The notes below the pieces were generated by a model. That model did not search any database and was not told the DNA's origin. It saw only the letters and a list, made by a program, of their open reading frames with translations. Shown here piece after piece: positions 39,378 to 48,175 of a DNA stretch of 64,000 nucleotides. Every line of letters starts with the position of its first letter. Positions within the stretch are counted from its first letter, which is position 1. The position numbers and the translations under genes are program-made. This DNA is from Sinosporangium album (GTDB lineage: Bacteria; Actinomycetota; Actinomycetes; Streptosporangiales; Streptosporangiaceae), in NCBI RefSeq assembly GCF_900100605.1, contig NZ_FNCN01000020.1:1-64000 (forward strand). Reading direction: 5' to 3'.

Positions 39378-39617
39378 CTGCACTCCCTTCGGGAGAGGGG
39401 AAAGGACACCGCATGCGGGCGCGGACACAAAACGGTGACACGTCCTTGAGGTGCTCTTAAGGCCCGTAAGCCGTGCCGATCAGCTAACCACCACAAAGAC
39501 AGGCAGTAAACGGCGGCGACGATCTTCAGCTTGTTTGTTTTTCCGCCACCCCGGACAGAAAGTTTGTAACGATCCAAAACCAGAGTCAACCAGCGTGGCC
39601 TGCTCTGCGTCGCCCGG

Positions 39618-41477
39618 TCATCCGACCAGCAGACGCCCCCGCTTCTTCGGCTTCCTCGGCGCCGGCTCGTACGGACAGTGCAGAAGGGCTTCAGCGCGGT
39701 CGGGGCTGGGCAGCCCCCGCTTCCGCATCGCTTTCTTCGGCTCGACCTGCGTGTGCCCGGTAGAGCGGTCGAGTTTCTTCGGGCCGCTGAGCTGAGCCTT
39801 GGTCTTGTCGTCTACCCGCAGTCTGAGCCGTGTCCGCCCCTCTCGGTCCGGCTGGAGCAGGGTGCGGCCGGCGATCCACATCTCGTCGCGTTTGATGTAG
39901 GGGCGTAGCAGCTCCGAGTCGGCGGACCGGCCGGGCTCCTCGGCGACGTTGACCGGCACGATCTCCGCGTCGTGCATTCCTTCCTGCCGCCACCGCTGCA
40001 AGAGGCTGACCACGCCCCAGCCGACGCCGATGGTGTCGATCTTCACCCTCACCTGCGCCTTGGTGCGGAGGCGCAGGCGCAGTCTTTCGGCACGGTGGAT
40101 CTCCCGCAGGACCTGGTTGGCTACGGTGACCGCGTCAGCGTTGTCGGCGCCGGCGCTGAAGTGCTCGATCGTCGCCAGGTCCCCCACCAGGCGGGCGATG
40201 ACGAACTCGTCGCCGCCGTCGGAGGCGACGTCGACCCCGAGCCGGATCCACGCGCCGTAACCCACCACCCACTCGTCCTGCTCCTCGGGCAGATCCAGGT
40301 CGCATAGCCGCACCCATTCGTCGCCTTCGGGTTCCTCTTGGTCGGCGGCGGCGTCCACCCAGTCAGAGGGGATCATCTGGTCCTTGGTGCCGCGGGGGAA
40401 GCGGGCGTGGACCTTGGCGATGACGTACGGCGAGGTGGGGCCGTGGTCGCGGATCGCCCCGTCGATCCACTCCTGATCCACCAGATGCGAGGACACAAGG
40501 TGGCCCTGCTCGCCGGCGGGGCAGCCGCACACCTGGTCGCTGATGCGTTCGCCGGTCACGGAGGGCGAGTCGGTGGCCGCCAGGGGGATGGTGGTCACCT
40601 GGGGGTAGCGGTAATCGTCTCCGTCCCCGCACAGCTTCTCAAACCACGATCGTTCCTGGTCGGTCGGCGGGTTCCCGATCGCCAGCATGCGAGCGTTGCT
40701 GCCGGTGAGCAGGTTGCGGGTGGAGCGTCCGATCACCGGGCCGATACCGCCCGCCTCGTCCACGATCAGCAGCAGATTGCTCTCGTGGATCCCCTGCATA
40801 CCGGACTCGTCGTGCTCGACCGCGGTGAATCCGTAGGCGACCACCACGTCGACGCCGTGCCGGTCGGTCATCTTGTACTGCACCTGGTCGCACGAGCCCG
40901 GCAGGTTCGCCCGCGCGACCGCGCGCCGGATGTGCGGCCACATCTGCCGGTACACCTGCCGCATGCGGGTCGCCGTGGTGATCGCCAGCGCCGTCCCCAC
41001 CGGATACACACTCGTCCAGTACAGAACCGCACGCGCCGCGAGGTGAGTTTTCCCGAGGCCGAACCCGGCGGGGACGGCGACGGTCTTGTGGGTGGTGATG
41101 GCATGCAGGATCTGCTGCTGCTTGGACCAGAGCCGCTCCCCGAGTACCTGCTCGACGAACCCGACCGGGTCTCCCAACCACAGACTGTAGGGGGTGCCGA
41201 GTTCCCGGCCGGCGACGGCGAGGATCTGGACGAGATCTCCGGCGGCGAGGAGTCCGAGGGTGCGACGGCGGACCTCGGGCGGGTAACCCATCAGGTCCGA
41301 CAGCATCCGGGAGGCGATCTGGGAGTCGCCGCGTGGGAGGGTGTGCGGCTGCGGCACGAGCAGGGCCGTCACGTGCGGCCCGCCGATGGTGTGTGGACCT
41401 GGTCCGCGGGCCTGGGTGAGCTGTGGCGGGATGCGGATGGGAGGGCGGCCCGCGTGTGTCGCGGGCGCGCCGTCCAC
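39618..41477 (-). CDS. Terminase large subunit
   Basis: 619 residues. ATPase domain with Walker A AGFGLGKTH (137-145), Walker B LLLIVDEAGG (Asp240-Glu241) and coupling motif IGNPP. RNase H-like nuclease domain with acidic residues in GVDVASDGGDE (Asp416, Asp420) and DTIGVGWG. It packages and cuts phage DNA into proheads. The GTG at 41477 follows GGGGGG. An alternative GTG lies at about residue 36. Upstream multi-HTH gene is the likely small subunit. Confidence 0.9.
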   Translation of the reverse strand: MDGAPATHAGRPPIRIPPQLTQARGPGPHTIGGPHVTALLVPQPHTLPRGDSQIASRMLSDLMGYPPEVRRRTLGLLAAGDLVQILAVAGRELGTPYSLWLGDPVGFVEQVLGERLWSKQQQILHAITTHKTVAVPAGFGLGKTHLAARAVLYWTSVYPVGTALAITTATRMRQVYRQMWPHIRRAVARANLPGSCDQVQYKMTDRHGVDVVVAYGFTAVEHDESGMQGIHESNLLLIVDEAGGIGPVIGRSTRNLLTGSNARMLAIGNPPTDQERSWFEKLCGDGDDYRYPQVTTIPLAATDSPSVTGERISDQVCGCPAGEQGHLVSSHLVDQEWIDGAIRDHGPTSPYVIAKVHARFPRGTKDQMIPSDWVDAAADQEEPEGDEWVRLCDLDLPEEQDEWVVGYGAWIRLGVDVASDGGDEFVIARLVGDLATIEHFSAGADNADAVTVANQVLREIHRAERLRLRLRTKAQVRVKIDTIGVGWGVVSLLQRWRQEGMHDAEIVPVNVAEEPGRSADSELLRPYIKRDEMWIAGRTLLQPDREGRTRLRLRVDDKTKAQLSGPKKLDRSTGHTQVEPKKAMRKRGLPSPDRAEALLHCPYEPAPRKPKKRGRLLVG

Positions 41478-41596
41478 CTGCCCCCCGCCGCGTGCGCCAT
41501 GATCGGCAGCGTGGCGGACGGTGAGGGGTTATGTCCCGGTTCGGCGATTGGGCCGCGCCTGCTGGGTTGATCGGCTCCGCAGGGACGGTCCGGGTT

Positions 41597-42883
41597 TTAG
41601 GTGTCGAGGGTGTTCCACCAGGCGCGGGCGGCTTTCAGGTCGAGCCGGCCGTTGTCGAGGCGGACACCTGCCGGCAGGCCCGTGCCCTCGCGGGTGCCGA
41701 GGCGCCCTTCGGCTTTGCGGAGCTGGTAGCGCAGCCGTTCGGGGGTGGTGCCCAGTTCGCCTGCGGCGTCGACCAGGGACACGCCGCGGGTCCGGTCCGC
41801 CCACCAGGCGAGGACTTTCGGCCCGTCGTACAGGTCGCCTCCGCCGGGCCGCGCCTCCGCCGGGAAGGTGCCGTCGGTTTCGGCGGCGCGGATCGCGAGC
41901 CGGAACGCCTTGATGCCGGTCCCGACCTGAGCGCAGAGTTTCGGCAGGGTCGTCAGTCCTTTGCGTCGGCTCCACCAGGCCGTGAACTTGGCGGGGTTGA
42001 CGGAGCCGTCGGCGGCGATCACCTCAGAGGTGAGTTCTCCCTTGTCGACGGCTTGCTGCACGGCGCTACGCACGGACTCGTAGGGTTCTCCGACCTGTTC
42101 GGCGGCGCGGCGCAGGGAGATGCCTGCCGGGGCGGCTGCGACGACGGGCATCTGCTGCCACCACTGCCGGACGGGGCCGGGCCGGTAGTGGCCGTCGTCG
42201 GTGCGGCCGTCGGCGGGGAACGCCTGCTCGTGGCGTGCGCGTTCGGGGGCGCTCCAGTAGCGGATGCGTTCTTTGAGGACGAGGCGCGGCACGCCGAGCA
42301 TGCGGGCGATCTCGCCGAGGGTGGCGGAAGCGTCGCCGGGGGTGGCGGTGCGGAACCGATGGACCGGCCGGAGCGGGACGTCGGCGGCTTTCAGGTCGCC
42401 GCGGATCGTCGACGCCTCGATGTCGAGGTCGGCGCTGATGTCGGTGATCTCGTGCTGGCGGCCGTCGAGCTGGCCGGTGTAGAGGTGTGCGATGTCGGTG
42501 CGGCGGACTTCGCGGGCGCCGTCTTCCAGCAGTTTGAGGGTGTGCAGGAGGGCGGCTGCGGTGTCGCGGCGGCGGGTCGCCTCGTCGTGGTCCCAGTCGG
42601 GCAGTTGCGCGACGATCTCGGCCTCCTGCTCGGCGTCGGCCGGCGCTGAGGGGGGCGGGAACACGGTGTAGACCTGGACCCCGCTGCCTGCGACGGCGCG
42701 GCGTTTGGAGATGCCGTGCCGGTGGTGCAGTACCCAGGCTGCGGTCGCGAGCGCTTTCCGCTGTTCTCTGCCGGCGCCGAGGGCGTCGGTGACGGCGCGG
42801 TGGGCGTCACGGACGCGGTCGGTGCTGGACGGCTTGCCGCGCAGCTCGGTGAGGATGCGGTCGGCGTCTTGCGGGGTGGTCAC
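41597..42883 (-). CDS. Multi-HTH DNA-binding protein, probable terminase small subunit
   Basis: 428 residues from a GTG at 42883 with GAGGAA upstream; the longer ORF reads into upstream non-coding DNA. Several helix-turn-helix-like units: STIRGDLKAADV, LGEIARMLGVPRLVLKERIRYW, SLRRAAEQVGEPYESVRSAV, TLPKLCAQVGTGIKAFRLAI and SLVDAAGELGTTPERLRYQL. Its place directly before the large terminase makes a pac/cos-binding small subunit likely, although it is unusually long; a regulator is the alternative. P4 precedes it. Confidence 0.6.
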   Translation of the reverse strand: MTTPQDADRILTELRGKPSSTDRVRDAHRAVTDALGAGREQRKALATAAWVLHHRHGISKRRAVAGSGVQVYTVFPPPSAPADAEQEAEIVAQLPDWDHDEATRRRDTAAALLHTLKLLEDGAREVRRTDIAHLYTGQLDGRQHEITDISADLDIEASTIRGDLKAADVPLRPVHRFRTATPGDASATLGEIARMLGVPRLVLKERIRYWSAPERARHEQAFPADGRTDDGHYRPGPVRQWWQQMPVVAAAPAGISLRRAAEQVGEPYESVRSAVQQAVDKGELTSEVIAADGSVNPAKFTAWWSRRKGLTTLPKLCAQVGTGIKAFRLAIRAAETDGTFPAEARPGGGDLYDGPKVLAWWADRTRGVSLVDAAGELGTTPERLRYQLRKAEGRLGTREGTGLPAGVRLDNGRLDLKAARAWWNTLDT

Positions 42884-42979
42884 GGCGGTTCCTCGCAGGG
42901 GGTGCGGTCGGTCGGGGTGCCCTCCTCCACTGTTCTTCTCGGCGGGCACGTGGGGCGGCGTTCTACCCCACCTGATGAG

Positions 42980-43008
42980 GGTACACGGTATGGCTTGAGT
43001 GACTTCTA
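42980..43008 (-). promoter_or_regulatory. P4: degenerate copy of the phage promoter-operator
   Basis: On the minus strand TAGAAG (43008-43003), 17-bp spacer containing the half-site CACTCAAG, then TGTACC (42985-42980). Spacing and half-site phase match P1-P3, but the -10 is poor and the second half-site is lost. It overlaps the stop codon of the VRR-NUC gene and precedes the terminase genes. Confidence 0.45.
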
Positions 43009-43416
43009 GGGCGACGGCGGCGTGAGGGGGTTGGCGCCGGTGGCGAGTTCGCGGTGGATCCGGCCTGAATACCAGTCGGCCGGAGTCCAGACGGCGGTGT
43101 CGACTCCGGCGAGTGTGAGCGCGTCGAGCCATTTCTGCTGGTCGACGGTGGGGCTGTACCGCTTCTGGTTCCCGGCTTTCTTCAGCTCGCGGACCAGGAG
43201 CTTGCCAGTGACCGGATGGAGCAGCACCAGGTCGGGGAACCCCTTCGGGGAGTGCTTGCTATTCCATGTCCAATACAGGAGCCAGCCGTGGTAGCGGGCG
43301 CGGGGCTTGATGTAGTTGTCGCGCAGGGTGGCCTCGGTCATCGCCTTGGCGAGTTTGGCCTGCTTGTCGGCCGGCAGGTGGTTGAAAGGGATGTTCAACG
43401 CGGTGAGCAGATCCAC
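43006..43416 (-). CDS. VRR-NUC domain nuclease
   Basis: 136 residues from a GTG at 43416. KGFPDLVLLHPVTGKLLVREL (G-x-PD...ExK-like: PD and the VRELK Glu-Leu-Lys) followed by QQKWLDALTLAGVDTAVWTPADW matches the VRR-NUC (PD-D/ExK) fold used by phage structure-specific or Holliday junction nucleases. A 75-residue N-terminal helix region precedes. A strong terminator upstream (43446-43483) means it needs its own promoter. Confidence 0.8.
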   Translation of the reverse strand: MDLLTALNIPFNHLPADKQAKLAKAMTEATLRDNYIKPRARYHGWLLYWTWNSKHSPKGFPDLVLLHPVTGKLLVRELKKAGNQKRYSPTVDQQKWLDALTLAGVDTAVWTPADWYSGRIHRELATGANPLTPPSP

Positions 43417-43445
43417 AGGGCGTCTCGCCTTCCTGGGGTAGGTGT

Positions 43446-43483
43446 GCCCCGGGGCGGCGGGGTTTTCCGCGCCGCCCCGGGGC
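43446..43483 (-). terminator. 14-bp hairpin terminator
   Basis: GCCCCGGGGCGGCG (43446-43459) with 43470-43483, 10-nt loop GGGTTTTCCG, directly after the short leftward gene ending at 43488. Confidence 0.7.
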
Positions 43484-43487
43484 GGGT

Positions 43488-43611
43488 CTACGGGGTGAGG
43501 GTGAGCGGCTCCCACATCGCCGCCTCTGTGGACGTCCTTGCTGAAGTAGTTGCCCTCGTGCGCCATCGCGCAGTAGAAGGGGTGGTCTACCTCCCACAGG
43601 TGCGCCGTCAC
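43488..43611 (-). pseudogene. Frameshifted short gene
   Basis: GTG at 43611 overlaps the stop of the DUF4326 gene (GTGA) and starts MTAHLWEVDHPFYCAMAHE. The first frame then runs on into the VRR-NUC gene, while in another frame coding sequence (TSTEAAMWEPLTLTP) ends at a TAG (43490-43488) just before a terminator. A one-base indel around 43530-43545 would restore a protein of about 41 residues. The HLWEVDHPY start is common in small actinomycete proteins of unknown function. Confidence 0.45.
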
Positions 43612-44363
43612 GACTGCTCACCGTCCCGGTTGGCGAGGTCGAGCAGCGCATCGCCGCAGCATGGCTTGTCCGCGTCGCAGGTGCAGGCCAGGGGGCGGCC
43701 CTTCAGATCAGGTAGGCGGGCGAGGATGTGCGCTCGCCGTTCGGCCAGGTGCGGCCATTTGGTGTCGGCGTCGGTGAGGGTGAGCCACTTGCGGTACAGG
43801 TCGACGACGTGGATGCGGGCGTCGTCTTCTTGGAGGGCGAGCTGGTTGCCTATCGCCCATTCGACGGTGAACGGGTTGGCGAACGGGGTGGTGTCGTCGA
43901 CGAGCCGGGCCCCGTCCGGGAGCCTCGCCCCGGCCGCGACCTGTTCGGGCCTCGCCACGCCGACCCGCATCGGCGTGGCCCCGTCGGGGGTGGTGTCGCT
44001 GAGGGGGCGGATCCGCTGCCAGTCGTCGTGGAACTCCTGGCGGCACAGCGCGCACACCGCCCCATCGTGAGTGGTCTGCATCTCGCAGAACCGGCAAGCG
44101 GCAACCTGGCCGCCGCGGCGCGGCGGCGGGCAGTCCTTCACCGCGTCCACACACGTGGGACACAGGCCCGCGGGCAGGGCGGACGGGTCGGCGTCGATCA
44201 GAGGCTCGGCGGGGACGACGGCGAGCTGCTCGCACGCGGCCAGGGCGAGCACGTTCGGCTGCGGGGCGATACCGAACAGCGCGGGGAACACGTGCCGTGT
44301 GGCGGGGTCGGCGGTGGCGTACGGGCTGTAGGGGTTGGGTGCGAGCGCCTGCGAGGTCGTCAC
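43608..44363 (-). CDS. DUF4326 protein with Cys-rich N-terminal half
   Basis: 251 residues, GTG start at 44363 overlapping the previous stop. Residues 60-110 hold CPTC, CRFC and CALC pairs (zinc). Residues 130-251 match DUF4326: RLVDDTTPFANPFTVEWAIG, DLYRKWL and LKGRPLACTCDADKPCCGDALL. DUF4326 proteins are frequent in phages and have no confirmed activity. Coupled to the Gp37/Gp68 gene. Confidence 0.75.
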   Translation of the reverse strand: MTTSQALAPNPYSPYATADPATRHVFPALFGIAPQPNVLALAACEQLAVVPAEPLIDADPSALPAGLCPTCVDAVKDCPPPRRGGQVAACRFCEMQTTHDGAVCALCRQEFHDDWQRIRPLSDTTPDGATPMRVGVARPEQVAAGARLPDGARLVDDTTPFANPFTVEWAIGNQLALQEDDARIHVVDLYRKWLTLTDADTKWPHLAERRAHILARLPDLKGRPLACTCDADKPCCGDALLDLANRDGEQS

Positions 44364-45403
44364 TGCTGCTCCTGCGAGGGATGAGGGTTGGGGTACTGGT
44401 CGTAGGTGCGGCCGTCGAGCTGGCGGCCGGCGTTCTTCTTCCCGACGCGCGCCATCAGCCACGTGCGCGGATCGGACGGCTGGTGGCCGACGGCGATGTA
44501 GCCGTCGGATTCGAGCTGGATCACTTCGCGGCGTCCGTGGACTTCGAGGGCGACGGCTTCCATGTGGGCGTTGTCGGCTTCTTCGGTGTCGCCGTACAGG
44601 GGGCCGACGGGTGCCCATTCGCCCCACTGTTTGAAGTGGAATGGCACGTCTGCGTCGGCGCATTGGTCACGCAGGCTGCGGAACCAGTCGGGGTGGGCTG
44701 GTCGTGCGCCGGGGCCTGACTCGCCTCCCGCGACTATCCAGTTGATCCGCTGGATCGGTCGCGGGCAGGGGCGGAGCGGAGAGCAGTTGTGCGGCAGGGT
44801 CTTGGTGAGGTCGATCGGCCCTAGCAGCGGCTCTGCGGAGATCCAGCGCACCGCGGCCGGGGTCTGGAGCAGGGCGGGGATTCGGGTATCGGCCCACTGC
44901 TGGTTCTCCACGCTCACGCCGATATGGACGTTGGGGAGTGGCCACCAGTCGTCGGGGCGGTCATAGGGGTCGTACTTTCCGTCCTGGTCGTACGCCCATG
45001 CGTGCTCGTACACCTCCTTCTGGAACTCGCGGTCGTTGAGTAGTGACCGCATACGGGCGTGCTGTTTGGTGAGCACCTGAAAGACATGCCGCTCGGTGGC
45101 CGCCATACGTCCGAACGCTTGAGCGATGTGCTCGCCGGGGATGTCCTCATTGAACAGATCTGCGAGTGAGTTGACGAACACGCGGCGGGGCTTGCGCCAC
45201 TTGAGCGGAGCGTCGAGCCGCTCCGGGTGCAGGACCAGTCCGGTCGACGCGCCGATCTCGGGTGAGTTGAAGTGTCTCTCGGCCATGCGGAACGGCGGGG
45301 TCCGCTCGATGTAGCAGTGGCGGCACCCCTCCGAGACGCGGGTGCAGCCTGAGGCGACGTTCCACGTGGTGTCGGTCCACTCGATCTGTGTGCGGGTGCT
45401 CAT
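44360..45403 (-). CDS. DUF5131 / phage Gp37-Gp68 family protein
   Basis: 347 residues. TTWNVASGCTRVSEGCRHCY (13-32) carries the CxxxxxxCxxC pattern of the DUF5131 family, which resembles radical-SAM proteins; NSLADLFNEDIPGEHIAQAF, VLTKQHARM, IGVSVENQQWADTRIPAL and WISAEPLLGPI also match. Enzymatic function is not established; a role in modifying nucleic acids or protein has been suggested. Part of a chain of overlapping leftward genes. Confidence 0.85.
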   Translation of the reverse strand: MSTRTQIEWTDTTWNVASGCTRVSEGCRHCYIERTPPFRMAERHFNSPEIGASTGLVLHPERLDAPLKWRKPRRVFVNSLADLFNEDIPGEHIAQAFGRMAATERHVFQVLTKQHARMRSLLNDREFQKEVYEHAWAYDQDGKYDPYDRPDDWWPLPNVHIGVSVENQQWADTRIPALLQTPAAVRWISAEPLLGPIDLTKTLPHNCSPLRPCPRPIQRINWIVAGGESGPGARPAHPDWFRSLRDQCADADVPFHFKQWGEWAPVGPLYGDTEEADNAHMEAVALEVHGRREVIQLESDGYIAVGHQPSDPRTWLMARVGKKNAGRQLDGRTYDQYPNPHPSQEQQ

Positions 45404-45693
45404 GGTGCCTCACCCTCGCGGCGGGCTCGTGCTGCCTCGGCGCATGTCCGGCAGACGTGGCGGTGGTCGACGGAGAAGGCGTCGATGATGAAGCTCTCGG
45501 AGAGTGGCGTCAGGGTGTCGCACACTTTGCAGTAGTCGCTGAGCATGTCCCGCAATCGGGTGAGCTGTTCAGCGAACGTCACGCGCTCGGAGGGGGACAT
45601 GTCGGTGATGAGCCGTCTTGCCTCGCTGGGGTCGTCGCTGAGGATGGCGAGGAGGGCGCCGGTCTCGGTGAAGGCGTTTATTGGGGTGGGCAT
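45400..45693 (-). CDS. 97-residue helical Cys-containing protein
   Basis: ATG at 45693, overlapping the end of the frameshifted upstream gene, stop overlapping the DUF5131 start. Helical N-half (TETGALLAILSDDPSEARRL) then CKVC and CRTC pairs (residues about 54 and 84), giving one zinc site; helical basic tail. No family recognised. Confidence 0.6.
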   Translation of the reverse strand: MPTPINAFTETGALLAILSDDPSEARRLITDMSPSERVTFAEQLTRLRDMLSDYCKVCDTLTPLSESFIIDAFSVDHRHVCRTCAEAARARREGEAP

Positions 45694-46164
45694 GGGGGTG
45701 CGGCTCCGATTTGTGGTGGGGCGGGGATGGTGGAGGTGAGGACGGGCAGGAGCAGCGCGGAGCCGCGGCGGGTCTCGTCGTGTGCCCATACCAGGGCGCC
45801 GCTGCGGCCGCCGGTCTGCCATGGGGGCGTGTGGAAGGCGTTCTGCCACGGGGCCAGCAGCGATTCGGAGGCGGCTGCGGTCGGCTGTGTGGTCGAGGAG
45901 GGGCAGCATGCGGGCGGCGGCGTCCACGGTGAACCCTTCGGAGGCCCGCCGGGGGGTGAGGGCGGTGTTGGGGAGGATGCTCCAGGCGCCGTCGTGGGGG
46001 CGGCCCAGGGCTTCCCACGCGGGTGGGGAGATGAGGGCGCAGCCGTAGGGCCATGCGGCGTACCGGTTGCCGCCGCCGTTGGTGGTGATGGTGACGGCGG
46101 CCGGGTTGCCGGGGGTGGTGGCGGCGCGGGCGAGCCGGTACACCGTGGTGGAGAGGGTGATCAC
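45678..46164 (-). pseudogene. Frameshifted hypothetical gene
   Basis: ATG at 46164 reads MITLSTTVYRLARAATTPG ... AARMLPLLDHTADRS to about 45885. Coding sequence then continues in another frame (AASESLLAPWQNAFHTPPW ... GSALLLPVLTSTIPAPP) to TAA at 45680-45678. One indel near 45880 separates them. Intact length about 162 residues, alpha/beta. The first frame otherwise runs into the following gene. Function unknown. Confidence 0.55.
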
Positions 46165-46658
46165 TGGGTGTTCTTGTCGGTGAGGTTGAAGCGGCGCAGC
46201 AGCTCGGTGGCGAGTTCCTCGTCGCGGACGGGCGCGTCGTGGGCGAGGTGGATGTCTCGCATGGCCTGGACGAGTTTGTCGACGTGGGCGGGGTCGGGGT
46301 GTGAGGCGGCGTGGGCGGCCATCCGCGCGAGGTGCGTGGCGATTTGGGCGGCGATGTGGGCGGGCGCGCTTCGGACGCCGGGCTTACCGCAGTCGCAGAC
46401 GGTGTGCAGTTCGACGGACCGGCCGTTGGGGACGAGCCTGCCGTAGCTGCTGCTGGTGGGGCGGGACGGCGTGCGGTCGTCTCTGGTCAGCAGGACGAGC
46501 GCCAGTTTGTCGGCGAGTTCGAGGGTGTCCAAGCAGACTGCGCTGCGGACTCCGTCCTCGGAAAGGACGCGGATGATTGTTTGGTCCCCGTGCCGGGTGA
46601 CTTCGAGCTGGTCGTTGTCGCCGTCGGTGTGGGTGAAGATGGTGATGAGGCTGGTCAC
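46161..46658 (-). CDS. Hypothetical protein
   Basis: 165 residues from a GTG at 46658 (GTGA overlap upstream), with AAGGTGA before it. Beta-rich first half (LITIFTHTDGDNDQLEVTRHG), CDCG at about residue 88, helical His/Ala-rich second half. Coupled to neighbours on both sides. Function unknown. Confidence 0.6.
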   Translation of the reverse strand: MTSLITIFTHTDGDNDQLEVTRHGDQTIIRVLSEDGVRSAVCLDTLELADKLALVLLTRDDRTPSRPTSSSYGRLVPNGRSVELHTVCDCGKPGVRSAPAHIAAQIATHLARMAAHAASHPDPAHVDKLVQAMRDIHLAHDAPVRDEELATELLRRFNLTDKNTQ

Positions 46659-47014
46659 GGGGCGATCACCTTTCTGATGGCGCGCAGGGAGCGTTCGGCG
46701 GCCAGGGCTCGGGCTTTCCACGAGTCGCGCTGCTGCTCCAGGCGGGCGACCGCGCGGGCGGCGTCCGCGATCAGGTGCGACATCGGATCCGGCGTCTTCG
46801 GCTTGGCCGTGTGCGATGACGACAGGTGGGTGCGGACCTTGCCGACCATCGGGTCGGTGTAGTCGCATTCCGTGCAGCCGTACACCTTGCTGGCGTCGGC
46901 GAGGACGAGGGTGCGGATGCGGGTGAAGTACACCGTCCGGATAGGGCCGTTGAGTGGGCTTGGGGTGGGCTCGTCGGACACCACTTCGATGCCGTCGACG
47001 TGGGTGGCGGTCAC
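46655..47014 (-). CDS. C2H2-like zinc finger with coiled coil
   Basis: 119 residues. CTECDYTDPMVGKVRTHLSSSH (residues 47-68) has the Cys2-His2 spacing of a single zinc finger, followed by a coiled coil (ARAVARLEQQRDSWKARALAAERSL). GTG start at 47014. Probably a DNA- or protein-binding accessory protein. Confidence 0.65.
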   Translation of the reverse strand: MTATHVDGIEVVSDEPTPSPLNGPIRTVYFTRIRTLVLADASKVYGCTECDYTDPMVGKVRTHLSSSHTAKPKTPDPMSHLIADAARAVARLEQQRDSWKARALAAERSLRAIRKVIAP

Positions 47015-47035
47015 GCGCAGGACCCCTCCTTTCTT

Positions 47036-48175
47036 TCAGGTGATGAGGTGGGGGACGAACGATGAGGTGTTGTCGGTGATCAGGCCGCGGGTTTCGCGGA
47101 TGCCGAGGCCGGCGGGCTGGTGGCCGACGACCCACGCGCCGAGCACGGGGTGGTGGCCGTCGAAGTCGGGCAGCGGCCAGAACTCCTGGTACACGTGGCC
47201 TTCGGCGCCGTAGTCGCCGCTCTGGTGGGTGGTTCCGGCGGGGGTGACGATCTTGATGGAGGCGCCTTCTCGGCCGAGTAGCGGTTTGGCGACGTAGGAC
47301 TGCATGTCGCGGGGGCCGTCGAGGTAGGCGGGCAGCAGGTTGAGGTGGCCGGGGAACAGCTCCCACAGCAGGGCGAGGAGTGCCTTGTTCGACAGGAGCA
47401 TCTTCCACAGCGGCTCCACCCACGGCGTGTCGGGTTGGGCTTCGACGGCGGCCGGGCCGAACTCGTCGGCCACCGCCCATTCCCACGGGTACAGCTTGAA
47501 GAGCGCGTCGATGGGGCGGCGCTCGTTGTCGACGAACCGCAGCTGGCCGGTGTCGAAGCCGATCTGCTCGACGGTGAGCATGTGGGTGTCGATGCCGGCG
47601 AGGGTGGCGGTTTCGGCCATGTAGGCGGTGTTGAGGGCGTCCTCACCTGAGGTTTCCTCGCCGGTGTAGGCGAGATGCAGGAGGGTGCGGCCGGTTCTTC
47701 GCCATTGGTCGACGAGGCGTTCGTGGATGCTGTTCCACTGGTCGGCCTGCGAGTGGGTGTCGGTCATCCAGTGCCACTGGATGGCGGCGGATTCGACGAG
47801 GCTGGTGGGGGTGTCGGCGTTGTACTCCAGCAGCTTGGGATGGGCGCGGCCGTCGTAGCAGAAGTCGAACCTGCCGTACACGTGCGGGTCGCGCCGCTTC
47901 CAGGAGGCGGCGATCGGCTTGTGGAGCCAGTCGGGGATGCCGAACTCGTCGAACCGGTTGTGGCGGATGACGTGGTCGACGACGTCCATGCACATGGCAT
48001 GCAGTTCTTCGACCACGTCTTCGAGGTCTTCGACTTCGGCGAGGGAGAAGGTGTAGTGGACTGATTCGTCCCAGTACGGGCGGGCGGTGGCGGAGAGGTC
48101 GGTGTGGAACGCCAGGCCCTGGGATTCGACGATGTGCTGCCAGCCGGGACGGGCGCGGCCTTGGATGCGCTGCAT
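47036..48175 (-). CDS. Glutathionylspermidine synthase-like ATP-grasp ligase (YgiC-like)
   Basis: 379 residues from the ATG at 48175, overlapping the lipoprotein stop (ATGA). Characteristic stretches: YWDESVHYTFSLAEVEDLE, RFDFCYDGRAHPKLLEYNADTPTSLVE (ATP/Mg loop), FKLYPWEWAVADEFG, LLSNKALLALLWELFPGH and GREGASIKIV. This is the YgiC/YjfC branch of the amidoligase ATP-grasp family, proposed to add amine or peptide to a substrate. The upstream Gly/Ser-rich lipoprotein parallels E. coli YgiB and may be its target or partner. Confidence 0.85.
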   Translation of the reverse strand: MQRIQGRARPGWQHIVESQGLAFHTDLSATARPYWDESVHYTFSLAEVEDLEDVVEELHAMCMDVVDHVIRHNRFDEFGIPDWLHKPIAASWKRRDPHVYGRFDFCYDGRAHPKLLEYNADTPTSLVESAAIQWHWMTDTHSQADQWNSIHERLVDQWRRTGRTLLHLAYTGEETSGEDALNTAYMAETATLAGIDTHMLTVEQIGFDTGQLRFVDNERRPIDALFKLYPWEWAVADEFGPAAVEAQPDTPWVEPLWKMLLSNKALLALLWELFPGHLNLLPAYLDGPRDMQSYVAKPLLGREGASIKIVTPAGTTHQSGDYGAEGHVYQEFWPLPDFDGHHPVLGAWVVGHQPAGLGIRETRGLITDNTSSFVPHLIT

